The position numbers were made by a program, and so were the translations under genes. This document shows, one piece after another, positions 13,801 through 24,075 of a DNA stretch of 64,000 bases. Source of the DNA: Gorsachius magnificus (lineage: Eukaryota > Chordata > Aves > Pelecaniformes > Ardeidae); the NCBI GenBank assembly GCA_034008185.1, contig CM067084.1, forward strand, positions 61,518,599 to 61,582,598, in the 5' to 3' direction. The notes under the pieces were generated by a model. The model was given only the letters and a program-made list of their open reading frames with translations. It did not search any database and was not told where the DNA came from. Each line of letters opens with the position of its first letter. Position 1 is the first letter of the stretch.

Positions 13801-16800
13801 AAAAAAAAAAAAGGTGTAAAATAAGCATTTAGAAATTGGTTAAGATGTCTTTTGTATTCATAACATCCTAAATCCTTTCATTGATGGAGGTGGTTTGGAT
13901 AAACAAAGGATAGGTGACACAGAAATATTGAAAAGTGCAATGTGGCTTCCTCTTAAAAATCTACTTTTAAACATGACATGCAAATGCGATTGTCAGTGCA
14001 AATCCAAGGAAAAAGAATTTCATGGTCTCAGTTCCTCAGACTTGTTGTCTTTTCATTATTTAAGCTTTTACAGGTATTTGTATATATGAGCTTAGTGTCA
14101 CTGTATATTCTCAGGTAAAATCTTTAAGTAGTTCATTTGCAACTTGATTCAGCTTTCTTATCAGGCAGGTACCCAGTAGCAGAAAACATAAAAAGTTAAA
14201 GACTAAATAGTAACACATCTTTGTTGTACACTAAGGCACAAGTTCCATGGGTTAAAGCTTTTTTTTTTTTTTCTTCATGACCACAGGAAAACTCTTGTCC
14301 ATTCCTGTTACAGTAATTAAAATTTCACTTTTTTGTGCTGCTATCATAATCCAACCTCTTACACAGCTGCAAACATTTCTCAAAGGAAGAACACCTTGTA
14401 TATTGTATGTTCCCATTCTGTCACTGAGAAGGATTAAAAGATTCAGATTACAGCTAAAAAAGAATGTAATAGCATTTCGTTTCTTATAGTATTTGCTTTG
14501 GTATTAGAGTCAGAAAACAATACAAAGGCCGCTAAAATGAATTGTCTCTGTCACACCTCAGAGTGAAATGCTCGATCTGTAACAGTGGAAGGGGCTGCTA
14601 AACAGAATTTATGACTCTGGAGACTTCCTGGATGTCCAGATTTTAAACCAGTGATACAAAGGAAAGTATCTATTTCATTTCCCTTTAGTATTTAGCGGTA
14701 TTTTTTTCCACTTTCTCTGTGTGCATACCTGTATAATAAATACACATTTGAAATAATTCTTACATACTTGAAAAGTCCATTTCCATTTTTAGAAAATAGT
14801 TCACTTTTTCTTTAATAGGATTAAAGTAGGTAAACCATAGATATGTTCCAAAGATTTGTATTAGCATATTTCAAAGTACCATATGGTTTCTGCAGATGTG
14901 TATAGTCTCTGGACTGTGAACTACCTAAGAAATTAGGGACACATAAGAAATCATTGTTACTGCTATGGGCTGATGGGATTGGCTTGTGAGGGACACCGAT
15001 CTTCTGATAAACACAGGGAATGCTGCAGACAGTACTAACTGAGCCATTGTCTATAGGATTGTTGGGACCCACTCCCTCTGGTAAGAGCGAAGATGTAAAG
15101 AATAGGGGATCAGCTGGAACTGATAAAGCAAGCATTCACCCCTACTCAGATGCCTAGAAGCTTTCCTTCAAGCCTAGGTAGGATTTATATGTCGCCTTGG
15201 AAATACTACAACAGTCTTCGACTTTCAAAATAAAAGCAATGATTTTATATTGTCAAAAAATGACCCTGATAACTTCATAAATTTTGCAGACCTGTTCAGT
15301 TATTTGTGCATTTACCATTATGGGCAGATGCATAAGAGTGGCTGTCAAACAGAATAAAGAGAAACAGCAGGGACTTTACACACTTTGATCGATGCTTAAG
15401 AATTTTAAATCAGCTCTAACAAAAGTATTTTTACTATGGATAATCAATTACTTTTTTTTCTTTCCTTTTGTAATTAAAACCACTGTGATCTTTTAATGCA
15501 AGAATGGATTTTCCTCATTATCAGTTTGGTGGAGACCATGCCATAGTTTCAGTAACTACATGCAATACCTGCAAGTTGAATGCAGGATAGTATATGGAGA
15601 GAGAAAGTTTTTCATAGTTCCACTGAGGGCAATATTTCCCAATTTCATTGTCTATACATTGTGTTAGAAATTGTTGAGAAATTTGTGGTGTCAAAGTGAC
15701 TCAAAGAAAGCCTAACTTGTTAAACACTCTGTAAGACAATCTGTTTTGTTCAAGGATTTTCTGGTAACATCTCCACGCCGTAGAAATTTCAGCCTTTTAC
15801 ATTCAACTGAAGTAAATAATTACTGTATTCTCAAGAATTTTGATACTGTATCCTAGGGTTTGTCTCTGTTTCAGGTGAGTGGACATGTTCATATTCACTT
15901 TTAAACATACCATTCCTTATCATCACTGATCATTAATACCTTAAAAATCATCAACCATTGTAGAAGAATATCATTAAGGCATTTCTTTCACACATTCAGT
16001 AAGGATAAGCCAAAACTATGAAAAATATTGATTTGACACAAAACACTGTTGAAGGCTAGCCAAAAGAAGATCTTATAAAGAATGACAGAAAAGAGTTTGA
16101 AAGTTGCACTTAATGAAACTTGCATAATCTGTGTCATTTTAATTTAATCTGTGTCTCTAGTTTTTGGGAAAAGGCAAATTAATGCTTTTAAAAGAATCAA
16201 GCCTTGATTGGCACTGTTTCCATTATTTCTACTTTGCCTTTCCGGTCTTACATCTGACAGCTATTCCAGTCCGATTTTCAGATTGGGAGACAAAGAACAA
16301 AAAATTATTTCTGTTCTAAAACATCTAGTGAATTGAGGTGCTAGAAGTAGAGCTAGGAAAATCTAGGTTTTCTAGGAAAACCTAGAAGCGAGACTGCATG
16401 GTATTTCAGATAAGACAGCTAAATAGAAATTATGCTACAATTTCCTCTTACTTCCCAATATGCTCTTCAGTCATAGGCTACAGTCTACAGATGACCCAAG
16501 TGTTTTCAAGGATGGGTTTGAACATAGCCTTCCTGTCTTTATGAAACACAGAAAGATAAAGGCTATTAATGTCTTCAGGTATGGTATTTAATTACTCTTA
16601 AGAAAAAAACAAAAAATGTCACTTTCTTTTGCTATTCACCATACTGTTGATGAAATAGGCATTATATCCATACATATATTTTGTCCTTTAATAGTATTTG
16701 CTATTATTAATTGGCACATTTTTATGATATATTTACACATGTGATGTGGTAAATATTTGGTTGGTATTAAATATGGAGTGCTCTGTCTTTACTAGAAGCC

Positions 16801-17987
16801 TAGTTCAGGATTATTGAAGTTTTACAGTAAGATGATGTATAGAAAAAAAAATAGTGTTTGCTTAAAGAGTCAGAGAGTAGAACTGCATTTGAGTACAGTT
16901 TGGGGACTGTTTTGACTACATTGTGCTTCACTGCTGTAAATATTTTACATTATCCCATGTGTACTGATACTTTTAGATTAAACTGTGTGCTATGGAGATG
17001 GTTTAATCAGCTTTAAAAAAAAAAATCATTTAATCAAAACTTTCACTAGTTCCCAAAATATTAGAAAGGTTATAAACAAAAGACAATTTTCTTAAAATGT
17101 GACCAGACCAAAAATGATGGAAAAGTAAGACCAGGTTTCTCAAGAAGAACAGACCCCTTGAAGCATTTTCAATTCTTTCTTCATGATACTTTGTGAATGA
17201 CACTCCTTTGTGAATTTCCAGATCATCACTGAGGAAGAATTGTTGATAATGTTTCATACTCTAAAGGTTTTGAAGCACCACATCTTCAAAATGATCAGTA
17301 ATCAAGGTCAATTGCCTCAGAACTAAGATGTACCAGTCAGATGGTTTGCTTTATGTTCATTATCAACAGTTTGCAGACTGGTTTATTTCTACCTACAGGT
17401 TATCACTTAAATATTAAACAACCTTACTCTTAAATGCCAAAGCATTTTGCCTTATACAGAACTCGTCAGTTATGCTTCATAATGAGACTTTCCTAAGGGG
17501 AGGAAAAAAACCAACAGCTGTTTAGAGAGCTACAGCCAGTCTGGTCAATGTAGAATTCAGTACAAGTGTCGTATGTTTGACATCTTGCACACTCAGAACC
17601 ACTTTTGTACTCAAAAGATGGTTAAATAAATCACTGTGACTTTCTAGGCACCTACAGAAGCTGAACGTTCTCTGAAATACCTCTTGTGATGCTACCCAGG
17701 GGACGAACCCAGCTACCTGCAAAAAACAAGAAATAAAATCATGTTAATAATGAAAATAATCTCTTTTACTGATACAAATGCTGCATAAAGATTCTTTGTC
17801 AAGTAGGATATTGTCAGTACTGCGTGTCATCACATACAATTGTTACAGTCACTTCCAAGACTATGATTTCTTCTCCCTAATAAGCCTGGACTCTGTCAAT
17901 ATCACTGAGAACCCATGTATTTAAAATGAAAATGCATTGAAATGAATAATTATGTTGAGATTCAATTTTGATTGTGTTTTTGTAAAA
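7890..17987. other. About 10 kb of unique AT-rich DNA, no firm gene
   Basis: No repeat family or RNA gene is recognised over this long stretch. Small local structures are visible. A 10-bp unit (TCTGATATGA) is repeated twice at 10613-10632. A poly(A) run lies at about 13797-13812 and a poly(T) run at about 14259-14271. A perfect 10-bp inverted repeat with a 5-nt loop lies at 16362-16386. One minus-strand frame of 104 codons (14821-15135) has a good splice-acceptor-like sequence inside it and is discussed as a weak exon candidate in the findings. Nothing else looks coding. Confidence 0.55.
16362..16386. repeat. Short perfect hairpin
   Basis: The arms TCTAGGTTTT (16362-16371) and AAAACCTAGA (16377-16386) are exact reverse complements around the 5-nt loop CTAGG. 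A related CTAGGAAAATCTAGG block lies immediately 5', so the region is a cluster of CTAGG-containing repeats. No function is implied. It is a local structure that could be a slippage or template-switch product. Confidence 0.8.
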
Positions 17988-18610
17988 TTAGAACATGAGA
18001 AATGTCACACTGTGTCAGATTAATGGTCCATCTAACCTGTGACTGTGCCTCCAGGGCCATCAGGAGATTTTGTTGAAGGAGAACAAACAAGCCTTGCTGG
18101 TATCCTGCAGGACATCCCCCTTGTTCATTTCCCAGAATCTTCAGTCACTGGGCTTTAAACCCACAGGTATTATTTACCTCCACGACCTTATGAGGCAGCA
18201 AGATCCAAAAGTTCTAGTACAGAGGGATCTGATGAATAACAGCTTTATTTCCTCCATATGGAAGAAATAATGGTGTCTGCAAAAATGGGGAAGTGGACAA
18301 TTGTATGCAATACCCTCCTCAACGTGTCTAATATTTTTTACTTTTGTGTTGTTATTGCACATTTTATTTCAGAGTATATAAAAACTGTCTTCAGGATCTT
18401 TCCTGAGATGTAAATACCGTCAATGTGCTCAGCATCATATAAGCATGGCCTAGGTTATATTTTCCTTAATATGTTACTTCACATTTATTCATGCTGAAGC
18501 TTATCTGCCACTTTTTTTTCACTCAGTTTTGTGAAATCTTTCTGGAATTTCTCATCATTCACATGATATAGAAGCACTCAAATAATTCAGTATTATCTTA
18601 AAATCCTCCA
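17988..18610 (-). mobile_element. Ancient L3/CR1-like LINE relic
   Basis: I recognise two blocks of the amniote L3/CR1-type LINE, in reverse-complement orientation and in the expected order. The first (about 17990-18060) has GAACATGAGAAATGTCACACTG followed shortly by GTCAGATTAATGGTCCATCTA, matching the well-known 'gaacataagaa...ggtcagacc...ggtccatcta' 3' region. The second (about 18490-18600) has CTGAAGCTTATCTGCCACTT and CACTCAGTTTTGTGAAATC, matching the RT-coding part in antisense. The sequence between them is heavily diverged. There is no open frame, so the copy is long dead. The recognition is from memory of the consensus, so the boundaries are approximate. Confidence 0.55.
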
Positions 18611-20599
18611 ATCTCTTTTCTGGAAAAAAAAATAGACACTTGTTTATTACAGAATAACTCCAAATTGTGGATTCAGATCTGAAGTCTCTGGGAAAAAAAT
18701 ATCCTTCCCTTAAGGACAGAGCCAAGAAGGAACAAAACTGCCACAGTGAATGCAGAGAAAGAAAATATTAGAAAAAAAAACCAAACAAACAATTTTGCAG
18801 TCCTTACCAGATTAAAAGAGACAAAGCTACATTTGCAGATATTTTTGTTTATTTAACAAAAACTCTAATGGCATACATTAAAAAAAATCTAATGTTCTCA
18901 GTAAGAAATAAGTATATGGTTTGCCCTTTCTTTCAAGAAGTGATTGGCTGGTACATCAAATCACTATGATTAATCTTTCTAGAAGCCTTTAAAATATAAT
19001 CTGTGCACATAAATTTTATACTATTTGATTATCAAAATGTCACTACATATCTCTAAAGTCTAGAACATTTTCATGTGAATGTAGAAACTTAATCATGACA
19101 CCCAAGTTTGAAAATCTAGCTGAAAATCCAGGTGTTATGAAACTTAAGGATCGCACACATACCTGTCTTTCATTTACTGCTTTATTTTCCTATTCACTTC
19201 TAAAACGGTCCTAAGAATCTGCTCCTCCTCTGGCCGTCATTCTCACACGGCCCTAGACCAGATTCTAACACATACCTCTGACAGTTCTGTGCCTCTACAG
19301 GCACTTTCCCAGCCAAAAGCAAAGTCACATCATCCTCATCCTTTTCTCCTGGCTCTTCTGTCTGTTAGTTATACTGTAGAATAAAAGTAATGAGGTGAGA
19401 AACAGGAATGAAAGAAGGCCTGTCAGTGAGAAACACCATTCTCTTCCTGCCATTCTCTAAGTAATATAATCTGTTATATATATATATCACTCTCTTGAGG
19501 ACTTCCATAAAGGGCAGTTGTTCTCTAATATCATCAGATGAAACTCACTGCTCTTCTGAGTTTCTGTTTATCTCTATGTCAAAGCTGAAACACACTAGTC
19601 TCTATTAGTCTTTAGTGAAAAAAGGTTAAAAGACTGTTATTTAGCTCATTATGGCAAACACACAGAAGCACAGGAATACCAGAACCAAGATTGTCTGTAT
19701 CACCTTTTGTGAATGCCATATCACATTTTTTAGGTTTATGACATGAGGATATACTTTTTCTATCCTCCAAATCCCTGCCTCATTCAGTTTACACGCAGAT
19801 AGTTCTCACTAATGAGCAGTTTTCCCCTTTTTTTGCCTTCATCTTGTTTAATAGTCTTTACCCAGCCTTATTCACTGAAGATTATTCAAATCCTGCCCTG
19901 AAGACAGAATTATTTCTTCACAGCTTTTTTAATAGTGATCATCCCTGCGGTACTGAGTGCTTCAGAAACATTACAAAACGTGATGATTAAAGTTATGGAA
20001 TGGTTCCATACTGAGAATGATGTTAGCTGGGATCCATGAACTGTAAAGAGTAAAACAAGTGGAATATGCTAAAAATTTACGAATCATGAGTGGCTTGGCA
20101 AAATTCTATAGGGAGAGACAGTTTACTGTTTCTTCAGGTACTAGAAGTAAAGGATAACAAATGAAAATTATATGTCAGGTTTGAAAAACCACCCACATTT
20201 TTTTTTAATAAAACAAGAATTTGTATCTGAAGGATGTTGCAGATGAGCAAATCCATGGAGGAGAAACCCATTGTCACTTACTAAATCCATAGTGACCTTG
20301 GCCAAGTCAGGAAATTCCTGAGTTGAAACTGGGAAAATATTAAAGTGGGTCATGCATACTTTCCACTTTCTTATTTTTTCCTTAAGAATAGGTTTATTAG
20401 TTCTGATTGAATCAGGATTTGGAGCTAGGTGTCCAGTCTAACCCATTTTGGCCATTCTTCTGTTTTTATTAATTAACAATCAGATGAGTGGGTATTATTC
20501 TTCTTATTATTTTTTTCCCCTTTTAAAAATATGGAAATGAGATACAAAAGAATATAAAACCGTTGTCAAGGAAAGTCTATAAAAATTTGATCCTGATTA
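18611..20599. other. Unique DNA, no gene seen
   Basis: No gene or clear repeat is recognised. A short (TA)n run lies at about 19477-19488. The segment at about 19200-19340 is somewhat richer in C and G than its surroundings, but it has no motif I can name. Confidence 0.55.
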
Positions 20600-20660
20600 G
20601 TTCAGGGAGCTGAACTAGATGATCACTTGAGGACCTTTCTAAACTTAAGTTTTATTACTG
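20600..20660 (+). mobile_element. CR1 3'-end relic (plus strand)
   Basis: The stretch TTCAGGGAGCTGAACTAGAT followed by GATCACTTGAGGACCTTTCT resembles the CR1 3' UTR ('...ggactagatgatc...aggtcccttccaac...'), here in sense orientation. Only about 60 bp can be matched, and the terminal octamer repeats are gone. It is the only interspersed repeat in the window that I place on the plus strand. Because the match is short and diverged, this call is moderate. Confidence 0.45.
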
Positions 20661-22399
20661 AGGTATAAAAGTCAGAGAGGTTCATTTATTTTTTAAAATA
20701 TCACACAATACAGTGAAGTTGGAGGAAACTGTTCCACCCATACCAACTAGGTCCTAAATGCCTTACATATTTTAATAAGCAGAGATACTTAAACTATTTA
20801 GAATGTGGTATCACCTTACTCAGAAAGTGAATCTGTGTATTATGTTTTTTAACCAGTATAACACCTATTTCTCTTCTCCAGTTTTGAAAAAGGTAAGGTA
20901 TCTTATTTATGTAATCCTTAGGAATCCACTCTGCCATCTGAACTGGTGTCCATTCAAACCCATTTTCAACTAAGAGGAAATTCCTCCTTATTAGAACTAG
21001 ATTTTTCGGTAAATTTGAAACCTACCAGTCTCAACCTTCAATCTGCTGAAGGTATGAGGAAGATTCCTTCTCTGCAAGAAAGAGTCCTATTTAGAAATCA
21101 GGTGTTTGTACTAGTGGATTTTCAAGTTCTTTTCTTTATAAATCCAGCATTTGCCAATCCTTCTAAATGAAACTTCCTTCATTTCACTGAATCCGTCCAT
21201 CAGTTCCTAATACAAAGTGATACACTCCTCACAGAATTTTTAAGATTTAATTTACTATGCAAATTATTAATAACATCTCCTATACCTTCTGGACATTGAT
21301 TCAGTTCCTTAATTCTTTTATATAATGACACATTTCCTCACTCCCTGAGATGCATGTACATACACTATCGGATTCTGTGGCAGATGTTTAGACCATCAGC
21401 TTTTGAAGTAAGTCTTTAGATATAAGACTTTTATTTTTCAGCCACCTGCAAAAGACGTAAAAGAACTGTCATTTCTTGATGTTTCAGCAGTCACAGAATA
21501 ACATGGGTTTCCCATGGTCAGAATCAAAGCTCCTGCACACATATCATTGAACAATGAAGGCCAGAGGCCTAGGTGAGTAAAACCAGTATTATTACGAGAT
21601 TATTTCATGGAGAGAAGAGAGGGATTAATGTGAGAAAATTTGAGTGTGCCCATTGGAGTTTTCACTGTAGCCCTGCATGCAAAGATTCAGAGATTTGCAT
21701 GTATATTAATATAATTATTTTTAAAACTATAAGATGGAGGGAGATCATCGCCCTACCAGTAGTTTGTTCAGTATTTTGTTCAGTATCTATATCACCATTT
21801 TGTTGTTTAAATTCTGAACACTTTCATTTTATGTGCAAGAATTACTAAACCAAGAAATTCAGCAATGCTATAGTGTAAAATAAGTAATTTGAAAGAAAAT
21901 ATGTTTTATTTTTTTTAATTCATCGTTAGTTGTACACCTTTAACATGACTTGGGCTTTTACAAGTCTGTTTCATTGGCAGTAATTTTATACTTTCTGTCC
22001 CACAAATTTTTTTTCACACAAATGTGCTTCACAAATTCTTTAGATTTAACCTTAATTGTTTTCCTTTTGTTATGTGACATTTGTCATTAATTATTTTTCA
22101 TTTGACAAATATTTTATCAGGTTTTTTTCTTACAGAAGAACTATTATATTTCCAACTGTTTCATAGAATTAGATCTCAAAGATATAAATATCAACCACGG
22201 AGCTGCAATATTTGGCCTTACATTTCAAAAAAAAAAGCGCCTTTAAAACAGGATCAGGTAATTCTGATGTCTGTACCAGTCTGGCTGGAGAAATATCAAA
22301 CTCCCTCTCTGATGTGGTTTTGGGTTTTGTTTTTCCATTTTTTATTCCTATGCTATCAGGTAAGACTCGGCACTAGGCCCCAGCAAAATAAACAGATTC
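20661..22399. other. Unique DNA, no gene seen
   Basis: No exon or repeat is recognised. The overlapping frames at 21573-21848 and 22081-22428 lack domain-like composition, splice context or a plausible start. A short A10 run lies at 22229-22238. Confidence 0.55.
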
Positions 22400-22543
22400 C
22401 AGGTGAGCATGATGCTAATGCAGTTTGACAAATAGCCATGCTTTGGCTGCCTGCTCTGCTAGCATCAGACGCTTGGAAATCTAAGCTGGTTTGTGATTTC
22501 CTGCCCCTGAAAGAGGTATCAGAGGCATGGGGTGAAAGGAAGT

Positions 22544-22571
22544 GGGGGGGAGGGGAGGGTTGCAGGGTGGG
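22544..22571 (+). repeat. Predicted G-quadruplex motif
   Basis: Five G tracts of 7, 4, 3, 3 and 3 bases are separated by loops of 1, 1, 5 and 1 bases, satisfying the usual four-tract G4 rule with room to spare. It lies about 65 bp upstream of the CAG-rich tract, inside the GC-richer patch. Whether it folds or matters in vivo cannot be told from sequence. Confidence 0.75.
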
Positions 22572-22634
22572 CAACAGAGACCTGTAGACGGGATTTGGCT
22601 TCCACCAAAACAAGCATAGATCGCCACAGACCCG

Positions 22635-22662
22635 TGCAGCAGCAGCAGCCACAGCAGCAGCA
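22635..22662 (+). repeat. Imperfect CAG repeat
   Basis: CAG units occur in two blocks (four, then three) interrupted by a CCA, giving GCAGCAGCAGCAGCCACAGC in its 5' part. On the minus strand this reads as CTG units. It is too short to suggest expansion. It explains the poly-Gln and poly-Leu runs seen in the chance frames crossing it. Confidence 0.8.
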
Positions 22663-22760
22663 CGAAATGCACCTCTTGGTGATCTTCTTTTTAAGGATCT
22701 CTCCAGTGTCTCTTCCCCTCTTCCTCCTTCTCTCACCTGTCTTGTACACCCTCAAATCTT

Positions 22761-23779
22761 CACCTCTCCCTCTCTTATGAGGTCCTGTATTAATTCACAT
22801 ATAATCCAGGAACACGTGTTAATACATGTATTAAGTCATGTATAATCCATGTATACCTAATTTGCTAATACAAGGAAGATAAACTAGTTTCTACATAAAG
22901 CAGTGCCCTACCTCACCTCTCACTAAGATGCCTTTTACCACCTCACCTCACTCATCTGTCCATCTACAGATGGGCTGGCAGGGAAGGTCAGTCTTTGGGG
23001 TTAAGGTTTCAACTGGCAATCCTTTGCTTATCTGACAGTGGGAGAAGGGTTCTGTTTTGGCTGCTCACACTTTCAAACTGAAAGAACTCCTGGATCAAGA
23101 TTATTCAGGTGTTCTTACATAGAGGAGACCAAGAAAATACAAGAAGTGTGGGGATGGGATCCTTCTTCCCACAGTAATCAAGCTGCAGACTATAACTTAT
23201 TCTACAGGTAGCATATATATATCTATCATAAATGGCTCTTCTCATCTATACATGGTACTGCATACATTCAGTTTGATTTTTAGTAAATGTAAGAATAATC
23301 TGGGGACATAGAAGGACAAAACATAAAACTGGCTGATGGAAGCATCATGTAGAGCATCAATGTTTATTAAGTAGGAAGATGATAAGAAGCATGTATGGGA
23401 CATTTCAAAACACAAACAGCACTGACCCGTGCATTACAGTTGCTATGGACAGTGACATAAACAGAGGAAAAAATTAAAGTCAGGTTCCAGAGATATCAAA
23501 GGCACAAAATCTTAGTAAGTGTATTTAGCCATGGACTAGCCTGTGACTGGTTTTGAGCTGCCCATAAGAACAGTGGAGCAGAGATATCGACTGAAACAGG
23601 CCCCTAAGAGAGGTCTTAACATCTGCCTCTGCAGCTGGATGTACACACAGTGAAATCTTTTTTAAAAATTGAAATGTGAGAACTAAGCATGTATTCCATG
23701 AAGAAACAAGAAAAGGCCTCTGAGTTGGCTGAGGGTCTCAGCCATGCCCTGTGGTGTGTCCATTGGAGCTGGCCATGTC
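22761..23779. other. Unique DNA, no gene seen
   Basis: No exon or repeat family is recognised. Short near-duplicated phrases around ATACATGTATTAAGTCATGT (about 22823-22850) suggest local slippage. The 3' part (about 23690-23780) rises in GC towards the hairpin pair that follows. Confidence 0.5.
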
Positions 23780-23836
23780 CAGCAAGGGGCAGCCATCGCC
23801 TCTTCTCACAGAGGCTGCCCCCTCAGCCCCTTGCTG
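23780..23836. repeat. Two overlapping hairpins
   Basis: CAGCAAGGGG (23780-23789) pairs perfectly with CCCCTTGCTG (23827-23836). GGGGCAGCC (23786-23794) pairs perfectly with GGCTGCCCC (23813-23821) around an 18-nt loop. The two stems share the GGGG at 23786-23789, so they are partly mutually exclusive and could act as alternative structures in a transcript. The position just beside a CR1 relic makes an origin inside a LINE plausible. No function is claimed. Confidence 0.7.
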
Positions 23837-23849
23837 CCAGCATCTCGCC

Positions 23850-24075
23850 ACGTGTGGCAATGATAGTAGTGGATTACATTCAATTTTTCAGGTTGCTGAC
23901 GCAAACATTTAACCACAGTGGCCTTAGCGTTGACCCCTGAGGAACACCATTCACAGCTGGCTGCCAGTCAGACCTCAAACCACCCTTCACACCTTCCAAG
24001 CCTTGTGGTTCAGCCAATTTTTCACCTAATTCATATCCCCTCACAGTTTCCTTAAAAATAGCCATTAAATATCTT
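23850..24075 (-). mobile_element. Old CR1 reverse-transcriptase relic
   Basis: The minus strand at 23880-24065 contains an open stretch with the RT signature GVPQGS (residues 40-45 of a 61-codon frame), followed by TLRPLWLNVCVSNL, the diverged counterpart of the [20 protein letters not shown] block of copy D. In plus reading the marker is TTGACCCCTGAGGAACACCA, the usual antisense form of that block in older CR1 subfamilies. Upstream on the minus strand, the GLRSDWQP and KLAEPQ segments fit the preceding RT region loosely. Neither the 3' UTR nor the endonuclease is present. It is clearly older than copies A, C and D. Confidence 0.75.

Larger units (their letters stand above)
22400..22760. other. 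GC-richer patch with G4 motif and CAG-rich tract
   Basis: This block stands out from the AT-rich surroundings. It holds a G-run cluster (22544-22571), a CAG-rich tract (22635-22662) and a pyrimidine-rich tail on the plus strand (about 22690-22750). CpG dinucleotides are present but sparse, so it is not a classical CpG island. Frames are open in several registers. The two that look like secreted-protein starts begin at GTG, not ATG. The only ATG in the plus register (22667) gives a short hydrophobic peptide of about 37 residues that ends at a stop. It could be a promoter-proximal exon of an unseen transcript or a chance composition patch. I do not recognise a gene. Confidence 0.5.

Noticed and set aside
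22481..22672. Minus-strand frame resembling a signal peptide (Leu-rich start)
   Set aside because: It begins at GTG, with an in-frame TAA a few codons upstream and no ATG. The Leu run is only the CTG reading of the CAG-rich tract.
22532..22780. Plus-strand frame with poly-Gln and a hydrophobic tail
   Set aside because: The start is GTG. The only ATG (22667) leaves about 37 residues before a stop, and no domain or splice pattern is recognisable.
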